Positions 34,611-44,025 of a stretch of DNA of 64,000 bases are shown here, one piece after another. How positions within the stretch are numbered: the stretch's first letter is position 1; every line of letters begins with the position of its first letter. This stretch comes from Pararhodonellum marinum (GTDB lineage Bacteria; Bacteroidota; Bacteroidia; Cytophagales; Cyclobacteriaceae). Under the pieces are notes generated by a model. That model saw nothing but the letters and a program-made list of their open reading frames with translations, ran no database searches and was not told where the DNA came from. Location of the stretch: the NCBI RefSeq assembly GCF_015354735.1, contig NZ_JACEFJ010000008.1, positions 62,001 through 126,000 of the forward strand, given 5' to 3'. The position numbers were made by a program, and so were the translations under genes.

Positions 34611-35265
34611 AAAGCAATATCTTTGTTTCCAATATCAATAAGTCAACATCCTCCCTATTTGTCCCGCTGTAATACCCTCTGATTCTTCCCTTTTCATCTA
34701 TCAAGGCGAATTTATCACTATGGACAAAATCCTCCGGTATCCCCTTTCCATCCAATGTGGGCAAGATAAAACCGCAGCGGGCTAAATCATAAACTTCATC
34801 TTTGGGCCCATTAAGGAAAAACCATTTGCCCTTTTTTGCTTCGTGTCTGTCTGCATACGCAGCAAGCACTTCGGGTGAATCGTACTCAGGATCTATAGAA
34901 ATGGAGAAAATCTGAACTTCTTCCCTTTCTCTAAAAGCGTCTTGCACCCTGTTCATTTCATTGGACATGATAGGACAAATGCTCGGACAGCTGGTAAAAA
35001 AGAAATCAACAATAGTGATTTTTCCTTCCATATCTTCCCTTCCTATTCGGCTGCTGTCCTGGGAAACAAATGTAAATTCTGGGATGAAATGTTGGGCACT
35101 ATCAGGATATTGACAGTCTCCAAAAGGATCTTCTACCCCTGTTTCATACAAAACAGGGATTTCATATTCATTGGTGCCAAAATTGCGCAAGAATAAAATA
35201 ATCAAGATCGGTATCATCAAGATACAAACCAATACCATCCCCTGCAATAACCTAATTCCCTTCAT
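34597..35265 (-). CDS. SCO1/SenC-family copper chaperone
   Basis: SCO proteins deliver copper to the CuA site of oxidase subunit II or keep its thiols reduced. This 222-residue protein has an N-terminal membrane anchor (about 8-27) and a periplasmic thioredoxin-fold domain. The copper motif CPSIC is Cys93-x3-Cys97 in FFFTSCPSICPIM, and the distal His is in PEDFVHSDKFALIDEKG. It follows the oxidase operon after a terminator, and with the DUF420 gene (14-bp overlap) and the 86-aa gene it forms a separate assembly unit. Confidence 0.92.
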   Translation of the reverse strand: MKGIRLLQGMVLVCILMIPILIILFLRNFGTNEYEIPVLYETGVEDPFGDCQYPDSAQHFIPEFTFVSQDSSRIGREDMEGKITIVDFFFTSCPSICPIMSNEMNRVQDAFREREEVQIFSISIDPEYDSPEVLAAYADRHEAKKGKWFFLNGPKDEVYDLARCGFILPTLDGKGIPEDFVHSDKFALIDEKGRIRGYYSGTNREDVDLLILETKILLYGKG

Positions 35266-35332
35266 GTCCGTTAATTTTTCTAACTCCTAATTCTTTTATC
35301 ATAAGGTAAGTTTCCTTGAGGGATAAACAAAA

Positions 35333-35362
35333 AAGTAGGTTGAAATGTCTATCAACCTACTT
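35333..35362 (-). terminator. Terminator of the act-cta respiratory operon
   Basis: AAGTAGGTTGA (35333-35343) and TCAACCTACTT (35352-35362) form a perfect 11-bp stem with an 8-nt loop. On the minus strand the stem runs into CTTTTTTGTTT. It lies 27 bp after the stop of the subunit IV gene. Confidence 0.9.
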
Positions 35363-35389
35363 AAATTATTTTGAGAAAACCTCAGATTT

Positions 35390-35719
35390 CTACCACCTCA
35401 ACATAAAGATTTCACTTCCTTCTTTCATCAATGCAATGATCAGCCAAACAAGAAAAATCAATGGGATCATGATGGACCAAAACAATGTTTTCGCTTCGTC
35501 TTTTAGGTGCATGAACTCCATCATAATGTAGCCGGCCTTAACAAGTGTAAGACCAATAAAAATGGAATAAAGCAAAATCCCTCTTGGCATCGTAAATGCA
35601 AAAACAAATTCTATTGCAGTCACAAACAGCAGAATACCTGCAATTTTCCAAATCTTCTTGATTTTTGCATTGTCTCTCGGTTGAACTTCGAGCGTGGTTT
35701 GATTTTCCTGTAAAGACAT
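35390..35719 (-). CDS. Cytochrome c oxidase subunit IV family protein
   Basis: From ATG 35719 (MSLQENQ) the protein has 109 residues; the longer start at 35776 would lie inside the preceding subunit III gene. Three hydrophobic segments (about 25-43, 47-66, 79-99) and the segment FIGLTLVKAGYIMMEFMHLKDE are typical of the small caa3/bo3-type subunit IV, which helps assembly or stability of the oxidase core. It is the last gene of the operon, followed by a clear terminator. Confidence 0.85.
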   Translation of the reverse strand: MSLQENQTTLEVQPRDNAKIKKIWKIAGILLFVTAIEFVFAFTMPRGILLYSIFIGLTLVKAGYIMMEFMHLKDEAKTLFWSIMIPLIFLVWLIIALMKEGSEIFMLRW

Positions 35720-35739
35720 ATCTTCAGTTTTAAGTTTGA

Positions 35740-36516
35740 TCAAATAAGGTAGAAAAAGGTAAAGACGAATACCCATACCAGATCCACAAAGTGCCAGTAC
35801 AATCCGATTTTCTCAATCATTTCGTAATGGCCTCTTCTTTCGTAGACACCCACTGCAGCTTGGTAAAAGGCTATGAAGAGCAAAACCACTCCAATGGTTA
35901 CGTGGAAGCCGTGAAATCCAGTTATAAAGAAAAACAGTTGGGCAAAAGCTGCGGGTCCGTATTCATTTACCGTCAAGTTGGCTCCAAAAACCGTTTCCGT
36001 AACCAGCCTCGCATTTTCATTGACATAGGTCAAAAGAGAACCACCTGGCGTGCCATGGATAAAGTGACCCCATTCCCAAGCCTGACAGCTGAGGAAGGTA
36101 ATGCCTCCCAGAAGGGTCCAAAGCATCCATTTTACCACATCGTTCCTGTCATATCTATGTCCTGCCTCTACAGCCAACACCATGGTAACGGAACTCATGA
36201 TCAAAATAAAAGTCATGATACCTACAAACAACAAAGGAATATGGGCTCCATGAAAAAAAGGAATGGCATCGAAAACCATCTCAGGAACAGGCCAATATTC
36301 ATTGGAACCAATAAACTTGTCTGAAGGGCCTGCATAAGCCGGATAGCTCATCCTTATAGCTGCATAAGTAATCAAAAACGCCGCAAAGGTGAAAATATCG
36401 GATAGCAAAAAGAACCACATCATCAATTTGCCATAACTGGCTTTGAGTGGCTCATTTCCTCCACCCCATACGCCTCTTTTTGAGCTGGTGGCAATTGCAG
36501 TTGTTGTAGCTGACAT
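35740..36516 (-). CDS. Cytochrome c oxidase subunit III (first copy, 258 aa)
   Basis: The 258-residue protein has a soluble N-terminus (1-28), then about five to six membrane segments with subunit III landmarks: MWFFLLSDIFTFAAFLITY (about 33-51), a central QAWEWGHF segment (about 145-152), FFFITGFHGFHVTIGV (about 196-211) and GLYWHFVDLVWVFVFTFFYL at the C-terminus. The HFVD-WV motif near the end is diagnostic. It sits 24 bp after the second subunit III gene; Bacteroidota aa3 oxidases often encode two such proteins. Confidence 0.9.
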   Translation of the reverse strand: MSATTTAIATSSKRGVWGGGNEPLKASYGKLMMWFFLLSDIFTFAAFLITYAAIRMSYPAYAGPSDKFIGSNEYWPVPEMVFDAIPFFHGAHIPLLFVGIMTFILIMSSVTMVLAVEAGHRYDRNDVVKWMLWTLLGGITFLSCQAWEWGHFIHGTPGGSLLTYVNENARLVTETVFGANLTVNEYGPAAFAQLFFFITGFHGFHVTIGVVLLFIAFYQAAVGVYERRGHYEMIEKIGLYWHFVDLVWVFVFTFFYLI

Positions 36517-36540
36517 ATAGTTTGTAATTAACCTTTATAC

Positions 36541-37122
36541 TTAATGATTTAACAACAAGAATATAAACAAATATACCCACAAACCTCCCAAGAAATGCCA
36601 AAAAGTGGCACCCATTTCCATTACGGTCATGGATTGGGAATGAATTTTATATCTAAAGGACGAAATTAATATAATAATTAGAAATATCACACCACTTATC
36701 AGGTGGATTGCGTGCAAACCTGTAAAAACGTACAAAAACGACCCTGCAGGATTCCCAACAAAATATACATCTCTGTCCACCAAAGCCACCCAGCTGTACC
36801 ATTGGGTAACCAGAAATGTGATCCCCAACAGCGTGGTAATGGACAAGGCAAGCTTAAGCTGATCCAGTTGATCATTTTTTGCACTGGTATAGGCCCAATG
36901 AAGGGTAAGGCTACTGAGCAGGATTACTCCGGAACTGTACCAGAAAATTTCGGGCAAATCAAATTCAAGCCAATTCCCCTCAGATTGTCTGACAATGTAA
37001 GCACTTGTCAATGCAGCAAAAATCATCACCACACTCACTATAAACAGCCAAAGTGCAAATTTCTTTGGATGCATGGAGATGGGTTGTTCTGCCCCTTCGG
37101 TATAAGCTAATTTTTCTTCCAT
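36541..37122 (-). CDS. Cytochrome c oxidase subunit III-like (second copy, 193 aa)
   Basis: The 193-residue protein is a shorter subunit III homologue with five membrane segments (about 25-45, 63-81, 92-113, 130-152, 170-190). Landmarks are FALWLFIVSVVMIFAALTSAY, FYVFTGLHAIHLISGV-type spacing (LYVFTGLHAIHLISG, about 129-143) and ATFWHFLGGLWVYLF near the end. It lies between ctaB (15 bp) and the longer subunit III gene (24 bp). Both copies probably belong to one oxidase. Confidence 0.88.
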   Translation of the reverse strand: MEEKLAYTEGAEQPISMHPKKFALWLFIVSVVMIFAALTSAYIVRQSEGNWLEFDLPEIFWYSSGVILLSSLTLHWAYTSAKNDQLDQLKLALSITTLLGITFLVTQWYSWVALVDRDVYFVGNPAGSFLYVFTGLHAIHLISGVIFLIIILISSFRYKIHSQSMTVMEMGATFWHFLGGLWVYLFIFLLLNH

Positions 37123-37137
37123 TTCAATTGTAAACCC

Positions 37138-38043
37138 TTATTGTACTTTGTCCAGCAAATACGCAATCTGCACTATAGGCAGATACAAGAATGATCCAAA
37201 CATGATTTTCATGGCTGATTTTTTGGAGCAATCTTTCATCAAAGAAAAAGTCTGCGCCAAAAACAATACCCCACAAATGGTCGCTACGATCCCGGAATTG
37301 AGTCCGGTCAGGCCAAAATAGCTTGGTAAAAGCCCTAATGGTAACAAAAACAAAGTATAAATCATGATCTGAAAAGCGGTATTTAGATCCTTACCACCAC
37401 CGCTGGGTAATAATTTAAAACCGGCTCTTTTGTAATCGTCATCGCTTACCCAAGCAATAGCCCAAAAATGGGGAAACTGCCAAATGAATTGTATTCCAAA
37501 AATGATCAAAGCCTCATAGGATATTGATCCAGTGGCTGCTGTCCAACCCAATAATGGAGGCATAGCTCCTGGAATGGCTCCTACAAATACGGCGATAGGT
37601 CCTACTCTTTTCAAAGGGGTATAAACGAACACGTATAAAATCATGCTTAGAATACCCAGACCAGTGGTCAAAGGGTTGGTAAAGAGCCAAAGTATGGCAA
37701 TTCCCAATACCGCAATCAAAACAGTGAACCGATACGCTGAAGACAACGAAATTACTTTCATCGGGAGGGGTCGGTTTTCCGTCCTCTTCATCAATTTGTC
37801 ATATTCCCGTTCAAGGATTTCGTTGGCTGCACCAGAAGCACCGCTGATTAAAAATCCTCCAATAATCAAAGCCATAAAAGTACCCCATGAAAATACAATT
37901 CCACTATCTCCTAATATAAATCCGAATGCTGCAGAAAAGGTCACCAATGCTGAAAGCCTAAATTTGATCAGATCATAGTAAGCTTTTAGCTTGACTTGAA
38001 GGGATTGTGAAGGATTAATTTCTGAAATGTTGATAATATCCAT
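37138..38043 (-). CDS. ctaB: Protoheme IX farnesyltransferase (heme O synthase)
   Basis: CtaB adds a farnesyl group to heme B, giving heme O for CtaA. The 301-residue polytopic UbiA-family protein has about nine hydrophobic segments. The first prenyl-diphosphate-binding motif is N74-E-I-L-E78-R-E-Y-D82, with Glu78 in place of the more usual Asp, followed by KLMKRTENRPLP. The second region reads WVSDDDYKRAGFKLLP (about 198-213). It lies between ctaA and the subunit III genes with gaps of 9 and 15 bp. Confidence 0.93.
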   Translation of the reverse strand: MDIINISEINPSQSLQVKLKAYYDLIKFRLSALVTFSAAFGFILGDSGIVFSWGTFMALIIGGFLISGASGAANEILEREYDKLMKRTENRPLPMKVISLSSAYRFTVLIAVLGIAILWLFTNPLTTGLGILSMILYVFVYTPLKRVGPIAVFVGAIPGAMPPLLGWTAATGSISYEALIIFGIQFIWQFPHFWAIAWVSDDDYKRAGFKLLPSGGGKDLNTAFQIMIYTLFLLPLGLLPSYFGLTGLNSGIVATICGVLFLAQTFSLMKDCSKKSAMKIMFGSFLYLPIVQIAYLLDKVQ

Positions 38044-38052
38044 GGCGTATTT

Positions 38053-39129
38053 TTAAGCAATCACTTTTTCTAATTTCATCTGATCGCGGAGGATCATCAA
38101 TATAACAAATTGGTTTCCTATGATTAAGGTTCCTAATAAAAGGTGAATAGGCTGCAAAAATGGTGGAATTCCAAAATATGCCATGCCCACACCGGTAAAT
38201 ATTTCAAGAAAGATAATCAACAACAGAACCTGCGACCACTTCAATATACTCGAGTTTCGAAGGCTATATTGGTAGACTTTATAAAGAAACCAAACATGGA
38301 TTCCAAGTAAAATCAATGAATAAGACCTATGGATCAAGAATGGAATACCCAGATTTTCTACCCAAGTAGACCTAAACATATTTCCAAACTGGAAAGCTAC
38401 TGTATCGACTGCCTCTCTTACTTGAGTACCCATAACGATCTGGACCAACATCAGCACCATACTTATTGTAAGAAGATAGAAAAGGTTGCTTGGATTTCTA
38501 GTTTTGATTTTAAGTGGATAAATCAAGTAATAGGCTCTATAATGAATGTAGAGTAGGAGGCAAACCAACATCAAGGCCAAAAGCATATGAAAGGTGATCA
38601 TCCACGGCAGAAGGTTGGTTGAAACCACAATAGATCCTATCCAACCTTGGAAAATAACCAATACCACACTGGCGAAAGAAAGGATGGTGAGGTATTTGTC
38701 TGACTTCCAAAGTTTGAGGCTATAAAGGAATGTTCCTATGATCAACAGCCCAATGACAGCACCAATAAGGCGGTTAATGTATTCGATCCAGGTTTTTGAC
38801 GCATTGAATTCCTCCTCGATCAGAATAGACTTGTCATTTTTTAATTGTTCAGCCTTCTTTGTAAAACCAATTGAGGATAGCGTAGCTGCAAACTTTTCGT
38901 TCTTTTCTACCCTTTTGTTTACATATAGGTTTTGATAATCGGGGGGGAGCTGATCCACGCTCGTAGGTGGGATCCAGCTTCCGAAGCATTTGGGCCAATC
39001 TGGACAGCCCATCCCTGCACCGGCACTTCGGACAACGCCACCGATAAGGATAAGGAAATAAACGGCTATCACAGTGATCAAACTAATCCTGCGAAAGCCG
39101 ATTACTTGTTTATTTTTCTTTGACCTCAT
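38053..39129 (-). CDS. ctaA: Heme A synthase
   Basis: CtaA (COX15) oxidises the C8 methyl of heme O to make heme A. The 358-residue protein has eight membrane segments in two four-helix halves. ILIGGVVRSAGAGMGCPDWPKCFGSW (28-52) holds the conserved Cys pair (Cys42, Cys48) of the first loop. Heme-ligand histidines appear in WIEYINRLIGAVIG-type and TFHMLLALMLV segments of the first half and in LIHRSYSLILLGIH and PIHLLLGTLI of the second. The 5' end overlaps the end of ctaD by 20 bp, so translation is coupled. Confidence 0.93.
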   Translation of the reverse strand: MRSKKNKQVIGFRRISLITVIAVYFLILIGGVVRSAGAGMGCPDWPKCFGSWIPPTSVDQLPPDYQNLYVNKRVEKNEKFAATLSSIGFTKKAEQLKNDKSILIEEEFNASKTWIEYINRLIGAVIGLLIIGTFLYSLKLWKSDKYLTILSFASVVLVIFQGWIGSIVVSTNLLPWMITFHMLLALMLVCLLLYIHYRAYYLIYPLKIKTRNPSNLFYLLTISMVLMLVQIVMGTQVREAVDTVAFQFGNMFRSTWVENLGIPFLIHRSYSLILLGIHVWFLYKVYQYSLRNSSILKWSQVLLLIIFLEIFTGVGMAYFGIPPFLQPIHLLLGTLIIGNQFVILMILRDQMKLEKVIA

Positions 39130-40999
39130 TTGCTACCAAAACCTCCCCTTCTTCCTTCATGATTTCTTTTTCAAGTTTCACAAGCTCCTGCTCATGGGGA
39201 AGATTGGACTCAGGAGTGGAAGACAACGGAATAGTTTGAGGAATAAAGTCTTCTTTAGCCCCAGGCTTAGAATAGTCATATGGCCATCTGTAAACCGTAG
39301 GAATTTCCCCAGGCCAGTTGCCGTGCTTGGGATGCAATGGAGTGGTCCATTCCAAGGTGTTCGATCTCCATGGGTTCAAAGAGGCCACTCTACCCCTGTA
39401 CATGCTGTAAAAGAAATTGAAGATGAATATAAACTGAGCCACGAAGGTGATTATGGCAGCAGCTGATACAAACATATTCAAATCTGTATACATGTTTGAG
39501 AATTCAAAATTGGTCCAACTGTAATATCTTCGAGGGAAACCAGCTATTCCAATGTAGTGCATCGGGAAGAAGACCATGTAGACTCCAATAAAGGTCAACC
39601 AGAAATGGATATAGCCTAACCTAGCATCCATCATCCTTCCAAACATTTTAGGGAACCAATGGTAAACCCCGGCCAACAGTCCAAAGAAAGCAGCAGATCC
39701 CATCACCAAGTGAAAGTGGGCTACTACGAAATAGGTATCGTGCAACTGAATATCAATGGCAGAATTACCTAAGTGAATTCCAGTCAAACCACCGGATATA
39801 AAGAAAGAAACCAGTCCTATGGAAAAAAGCATGGCTGGGGTAAAGATAAGATTACCCCTCCATAAGGTAGTTAGGTAGTTAAATACTTTAACAGCAGAAG
39901 GAACAGCAATAATCAAGGTTAGGAACATAAAGATAGAACCCAAAAACGGATTCAATCCAGACACAAACATATGGTGCGCCCATACCACAAAAGAGAGTAC
40001 TGTGATACCAAGAAGCGAAATGATCATGGCCTGATAACCGAAAATCGGCTTTCTCGCATTGGTCGCGATTACCTCGGAGGTAATACCTAATGCCGGCAAC
40101 AATACTATATATACCTCTGGATGTCCTAAAAACCAGAATAGATGTTGATAAAGTACTGCACTACCTCCTGTATTTGGCAAAGCCTCTCCTGCTATATATA
40201 TATCAGCCAGATAAAAACTGGTGCCGAAACTCCTGTCAAAAACAAGCAATAAAGCCGCTGCAAATAAAACAGGGAAGGACAACAAACCAATGACTGCCGT
40301 AAGAAAGAACGCCCAAATGGTCAGAGGAAGTCTGGAAAAAGACATTCCTTTAGTCCTAAGATTAATTACGGTAGTTATATAATTGATACCTCCCAAAAGC
40401 GAGGAAACGATAAAGAAAGTCATAGAGACCAGCCATAGCGTCATCCCGAGTCCGGAACCCGGAATGGCTTGTTCCAATGCGGAAAGCGGCGGATACACTA
40501 CCCAACCTCCGCCTGCAGGGCCATTTTCCAAAAAGAGGGAGACAAACATGATCACACTGGACAAGAAGAAAAACCAGTAAGAGAGCATGTTCATAAATCC
40601 AGAGGCCATATCCCTGGCACCAATTTGCAGGGGAATCAAGAAATTTGAAAAGGTTCCACTCAAGCCTGCGGTTAGCACGAAGAAAACCATGATGGTACCG
40701 TGCATGGTAACCAATGCAAGGTAGAAATTGGGGTCAAGTTTTCCAGCTTCATCAATCCAACCTCCCATAATTGGCCTGAGGAAAGACAAATCCATATCAG
40801 GGAATCCCAATTGAAGCCTAAAAACAATCGATAAGAATCCACCGATTAATGCCCAAAAGATCCCTGATACCAGAAACTGCTTGCCGATCATCTTGTGATC
40901 GGTACTGAAAATATATTTTGTAATAAAGCTATCGTGGTGTTCATGATCATCGTGACCATGGCTGACCGCACCGTGAGAAGTAATACTAGCTTCTGCCAT
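39110..40999 (-). CDS. ctaD: Cytochrome c oxidase subunit I (aa3 type)
   Basis: This is the catalytic subunit holding heme a and the heme a3-CuB site. The 629-residue protein starts with a His-rich soluble tail (HGHDDHEHHD) and has at least 12 membrane segments. Key residues are the heme a His in TMHGTIMVFFV, the CuB His and cross-linked Tyr in WFLGHPEVYIVLLP, the two further CuB His in VWAHHMFVSG, and the a3/a ligands in HDTYFVVAHFHLVMG. The HPEVY motif puts it among A-type oxidases with a K channel. It is preceded by ctaC after 21 bp. Confidence 0.97.
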   Translation of the reverse strand: MAEASITSHGAVSHGHDDHEHHDSFITKYIFSTDHKMIGKQFLVSGIFWALIGGFLSIVFRLQLGFPDMDLSFLRPIMGGWIDEAGKLDPNFYLALVTMHGTIMVFFVLTAGLSGTFSNFLIPLQIGARDMASGFMNMLSYWFFFLSSVIMFVSLFLENGPAGGGWVVYPPLSALEQAIPGSGLGMTLWLVSMTFFIVSSLLGGINYITTVINLRTKGMSFSRLPLTIWAFFLTAVIGLLSFPVLFAAALLLVFDRSFGTSFYLADIYIAGEALPNTGGSAVLYQHLFWFLGHPEVYIVLLPALGITSEVIATNARKPIFGYQAMIISLLGITVLSFVVWAHHMFVSGLNPFLGSIFMFLTLIIAVPSAVKVFNYLTTLWRGNLIFTPAMLFSIGLVSFFISGGLTGIHLGNSAIDIQLHDTYFVVAHFHLVMGSAAFFGLLAGVYHWFPKMFGRMMDARLGYIHFWLTFIGVYMVFFPMHYIGIAGFPRRYYSWTNFEFSNMYTDLNMFVSAAAIITFVAQFIFIFNFFYSMYRGRVASLNPWRSNTLEWTTPLHPKHGNWPGEIPTVYRWPYDYSKPGAKEDFIPQTIPLSSTPESNLPHEQELVKLEKEIMKEEGEVLVANEVKEK

Positions 41000-41020
41000 A
41001 ATTTGAATAGTTAATAATCT

Positions 41021-42058
41021 TTATTTTTTATTTTCGCTGATCTGGATTTCAGCCAACTCTTTTAGCTCAGCTGGTAAATCTGCGATCAGATCAGGATTTT
41101 GTTCTATAAATGGCCTTTGTTCGGCTAACCATGACTGGTATTCAGCAGGTTCTACTACCTTGATTACCCGCCTCATCGAATTGTGGCCCCTACCGCAAAT
41201 TTCGGTACAAGCAATTTCATATTCGAATTCTTCATTACCTACTTCTGCTCTCATTTCATCCGTAGTTTTATTTGCTACGAACCAAAAACGGGTGGGCATA
41301 CCAGGCACTGCATCCATTTTTAACCTAAAATGTGGGGCAAAAACAGAATGAAGGACATCTCTAGCCCTTATTTTAAATAGGACCGGCTCTCCTTTGGGAA
41401 TGACCACCACTGGCGATGAAAAATCATCAAAAGCATTTTTATCAGTAAAGTCCACTCCATGGGAGTTACTTGCATTAATCAGTCTGTAATCAAAATCTCC
41501 CAATACATTATCTTTCCCTGCATACCTTATGTCCCAAGCAAACTGATACCCCATGATTTCCACCACATGAGCATTTTCAGGCGCAGGTGAGGTGATATCT
41601 GTCCAAGCTTTCCATCCTGAGACGATCAAAATTGTCAAAACCAATGCTGGTACTGCAGTCCAGATTACTTCAAGTTTGTTGTTGTGAGGGAAGAAGTCAG
41701 CACGCTTATTTTCTTTGTATTGATATCTGTAAGGAAATATAAATAATAATAAATGCGTGGCAATGAACACAATCCCAGTTACCAAAGTGGTAATCCAAAA
41801 CAACCTGTCTGTGACTATTCCATGGTCAGAGGCGATAGGGAGTTGATAATTTTCATACTCCTTAAAGGAATACCAAAAGAACAAAAAGCCGGCGGCCACC
41901 AAGAAGAGAAGGAACATGATCGCATTGATTTTGTTACTTCCAGAGGCTATTTTTTTGTCAGAGCCTTTAACCACTGACACCAAGGTTTGTATCCTGTAGA
42001 CCATCCAGATGATGGATACGAGCAACAAAACTCCAACTGCTATTAGAAATCCGTACAT
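41021..42058 (-). CDS. ctaC: Cytochrome c oxidase subunit II (CuA)
   Basis: Subunit II takes electrons from cytochrome c at the dinuclear CuA centre. The 345-residue protein has four hydrophobic segments (about 3-22, 45-66, 85-110, 134-154) where typical subunit II has two, so the N-terminus is extended. The cupredoxin domain contains EIMGYQFAWDIRY, DVLHSVFAPHFRLKMDAVPG with the first CuA His, and the ligand cluster CTEICGRGHNSM (Cys, Glu, Cys, His, Met all present). The C-terminal about 40 residues are charged. It is the first oxidase gene, 24 bp after actF. Confidence 0.95.
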   Translation of the reverse strand: MYGFLIAVGVLLLVSIIWMVYRIQTLVSVVKGSDKKIASGSNKINAIMFLLFLVAAGFLFFWYSFKEYENYQLPIASDHGIVTDRLFWITTLVTGIVFIATHLLLFIFPYRYQYKENKRADFFPHNNKLEVIWTAVPALVLTILIVSGWKAWTDITSPAPENAHVVEIMGYQFAWDIRYAGKDNVLGDFDYRLINASNSHGVDFTDKNAFDDFSSPVVVIPKGEPVLFKIRARDVLHSVFAPHFRLKMDAVPGMPTRFWFVANKTTDEMRAEVGNEEFEYEIACTEICGRGHNSMRRVIKVVEPAEYQSWLAEQRPFIEQNPDLIADLPAELKELAEIQISENKK

Positions 42059-42082
42059 AATTTTATTCTTTTCGGATAATTG

Positions 42083-43375
42083 TTAAATGTGATGATGATA
42101 ACTTTCTTCCAGCAAGGGATGATTTTTGGCAATTAGATTTCTCTTAGACAGGTTACTCAACACCACAAATGCAACTGCTGAACCAAACACCAAAAGCATT
42201 CCAAACTCAATCAAGCCGAAGCCACCGTTTTGACCCAAGGTGCCAGGCTGAACCATCAGGAAGAAATCAAACCAATGGCCCAAGATAATCAGCGAACACA
42301 CTACCTTAAGAAAGATCGCATGCCTCTTAGCATCTCTGGTCATTAGAACAAGGAATGGAAGGAAGAAGTTTAAAACTAGATTTACAAAAACGAACGGACT
42401 GTACACATCACTTTGTAGCCTTTCTACAAAATAGAAAGTCTCTTCAGGGATGTTTGCATAATAGATCAACAGAAACTGTGAAAACCATATATAAGTCCAG
42501 AAAATCGAGAAAGCAAAAACAAATTTACCTAAGTCATGAATATGGTTTTCGTTGACCATTTCAAGGTAACCCCTTTCCTTTAGAAATACTGTCACTAAAG
42601 TGAAGGCCGCTAGTCCAGCGACAAACCAAGAGGCAAAAACATACCAGCCGAACATTGTAGAAAACCAGTGTGTATCAATAGATAGCACCCAATCCCATGC
42701 GGAAACTGATGAAGATACGGCAAAGAAAACCAAAAATATGGCTGACCATTTCCTCAAGGTGTAATAGTAGCCTGTTCCTCCTTGAATGTCTTCCTCGTAG
42801 GATAGTGTTCTCAGTTTGTTGAAGAAAAATCCCCATATAGCGAAGAAGGCAACCATTCTGAAGATAAAGAAAATAGGAAAAGACCCATTCTCTAAAGGCC
42901 AATAAAAATACCCACCTTTTCCATCAATGATTTTATCGTATTCAGCTCCTCCTTTATCAAACAAACTTGAATGAGTCCAATGGAAAAGATCATGATTGAA
43001 CAAGAAAAACGTCACAATCATCAATACAGCTGCAAATGGAAGCCAATAGCCAAAGGATAAGAAAATTCTTATCAGCCCAGCAGACCATCCTGCTTGGGCG
43101 GCATACTGTATGGCAAAGAAGAACACACCTATAATTGCGATTCCAGTGAAATAGACATTATTGATCCACAGGTTTGCAAACACCCTATGGTACCAATGAA
43201 AGGCGTGACCTGCTTCATCTCCATTGGCATGGTCATGACCTCCCAATGCAGCAGCGATCATTCCAATGATTAGAATAACTGCCCCAATGCCTAAAACGGT
43301 AAAGATGGTTTTTTTAAGTCCTGCAGTAAACTCGAACTTTTGATCCAGTTTATATTGTGTAGTGCTGTGAGCCAT
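42083..43375 (-). CDS. actF: Alternative complex III subunit ActF
   Basis: The 430-residue polytopic protein has about ten membrane segments and is related to ActC/NrfD-type quinol-interacting subunits. It contains the characteristic FHWYHRVFANLWINNVYFTG block (about 59-78), FNHDLFHWTHSSLF, and WDWVLSIDTHWFSTMFGWYVFASW. The C-terminus is His-rich (SYHHHI). In characterised ACIII, ActC and ActF form the membrane core where quinol is oxidised. It is separated from actE by 2 bp and from ctaC by 24 bp. Confidence 0.92.
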   Translation of the reverse strand: MAHSTTQYKLDQKFEFTAGLKKTIFTVLGIGAVILIIGMIAAALGGHDHANGDEAGHAFHWYHRVFANLWINNVYFTGIAIIGVFFFAIQYAAQAGWSAGLIRIFLSFGYWLPFAAVLMIVTFFLFNHDLFHWTHSSLFDKGGAEYDKIIDGKGGYFYWPLENGSFPIFFIFRMVAFFAIWGFFFNKLRTLSYEEDIQGGTGYYYTLRKWSAIFLVFFAVSSSVSAWDWVLSIDTHWFSTMFGWYVFASWFVAGLAAFTLVTVFLKERGYLEMVNENHIHDLGKFVFAFSIFWTYIWFSQFLLIYYANIPEETFYFVERLQSDVYSPFVFVNLVLNFFLPFLVLMTRDAKRHAIFLKVVCSLIILGHWFDFFLMVQPGTLGQNGGFGLIEFGMLLVFGSAVAFVVLSNLSKRNLIAKNHPLLEESYHHHI

Positions 43376-43377
43376 GA

Positions 43378-44025
43378 TTATTGAGCCTGTATTTCTTGTT
43401 TGACAAAATGAACAATTTTCCAGATATTTTCCTGCGTAATTTGTGAGCCATGAGCTCCCATACGGCCTTTACCTTTCATAATTACATGAAATATATGTCC
43501 TTCAGGTAGATTGATGTATGCTCCACCTTTGAGGTTGGCGACACCACCAATAACTTCTCCGGCTTTTCCGTCTCCTTCACCACCTGCTCCATGGCAAGTA
43601 GAACAATATTGCTGATAAAGCACCCTGCCTTCTGCAAGTAATTCATCATCAACTTCGAAAGGACTGGTTCTATTGGCAGCTTCCTCCAATTCAAATGCTT
43701 TTAATCGGTAAGGTAACATGCCTTCTTTATTTCGTGGAACTGTATTCGGTACAGGCTCCCTCATGTTCATCCTGTTCGGGTTGTTGATATTGCTATTGAA
43801 AAATTCGCCTTTTTCATCTTCCCTGCTTGACAACCATGTTCCCTCTTCTTCATCAACAATTTGTGTTAAAGGTTCATAGGGTACAGAATTGTACATTTGA
43901 GGTGCATATTCATATCCGGGATGATCCCCGGATGCACTGCAGGATAACAATCCAAGGGAAAGTCCTACAAGCATTAAATAAACTATTGAATGTCTGATTT
44001 TCATGACTTTCATTTTCCTAAACAA
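43378..44025 (-). CDS. actE: Alternative complex III monoheme cytochrome c ActE
   Basis: The 215-residue protein has a signal peptide with a lipobox (LGLLSC, Cys about 29), so it should be a lipoprotein on the periplasmic face of the inner membrane. One heme-binding motif, CSTCH (about 138-142), lies in a class I cytochrome c domain with GAHGSQITQENIWKIVHFV, whose upstream KGKGRMGAHG supplies the Met ligand. It accepts electrons within ACIII and passes them to the oxidase. It overlaps actD by 8 bp. Confidence 0.92.
   Translation of the reverse strand: MFRKMKVMKIRHSIVYLMLVGLSLGLLSCSASGDHPGYEYAPQMYNSVPYEPLTQIVDEEEGTWLSSREDEKGEFFNSNINNPNRMNMREPVPNTVPRNKEGMLPYRLKAFELEEAANRTSPFEVDDELLAEGRVLYQQYCSTCHGAGGEGDGKAGEVIGGVANLKGGAYINLPEGHIFHVIMKGKGRMGAHGSQITQENIWKIVHFVKQEIQAQ

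Noticed and set aside
35791-36324. 177-residue plus-strand frame antisense to oxidase subunit III
   Set aside because: It lies entirely within the opposite strand of a conserved gene and shows no family features.
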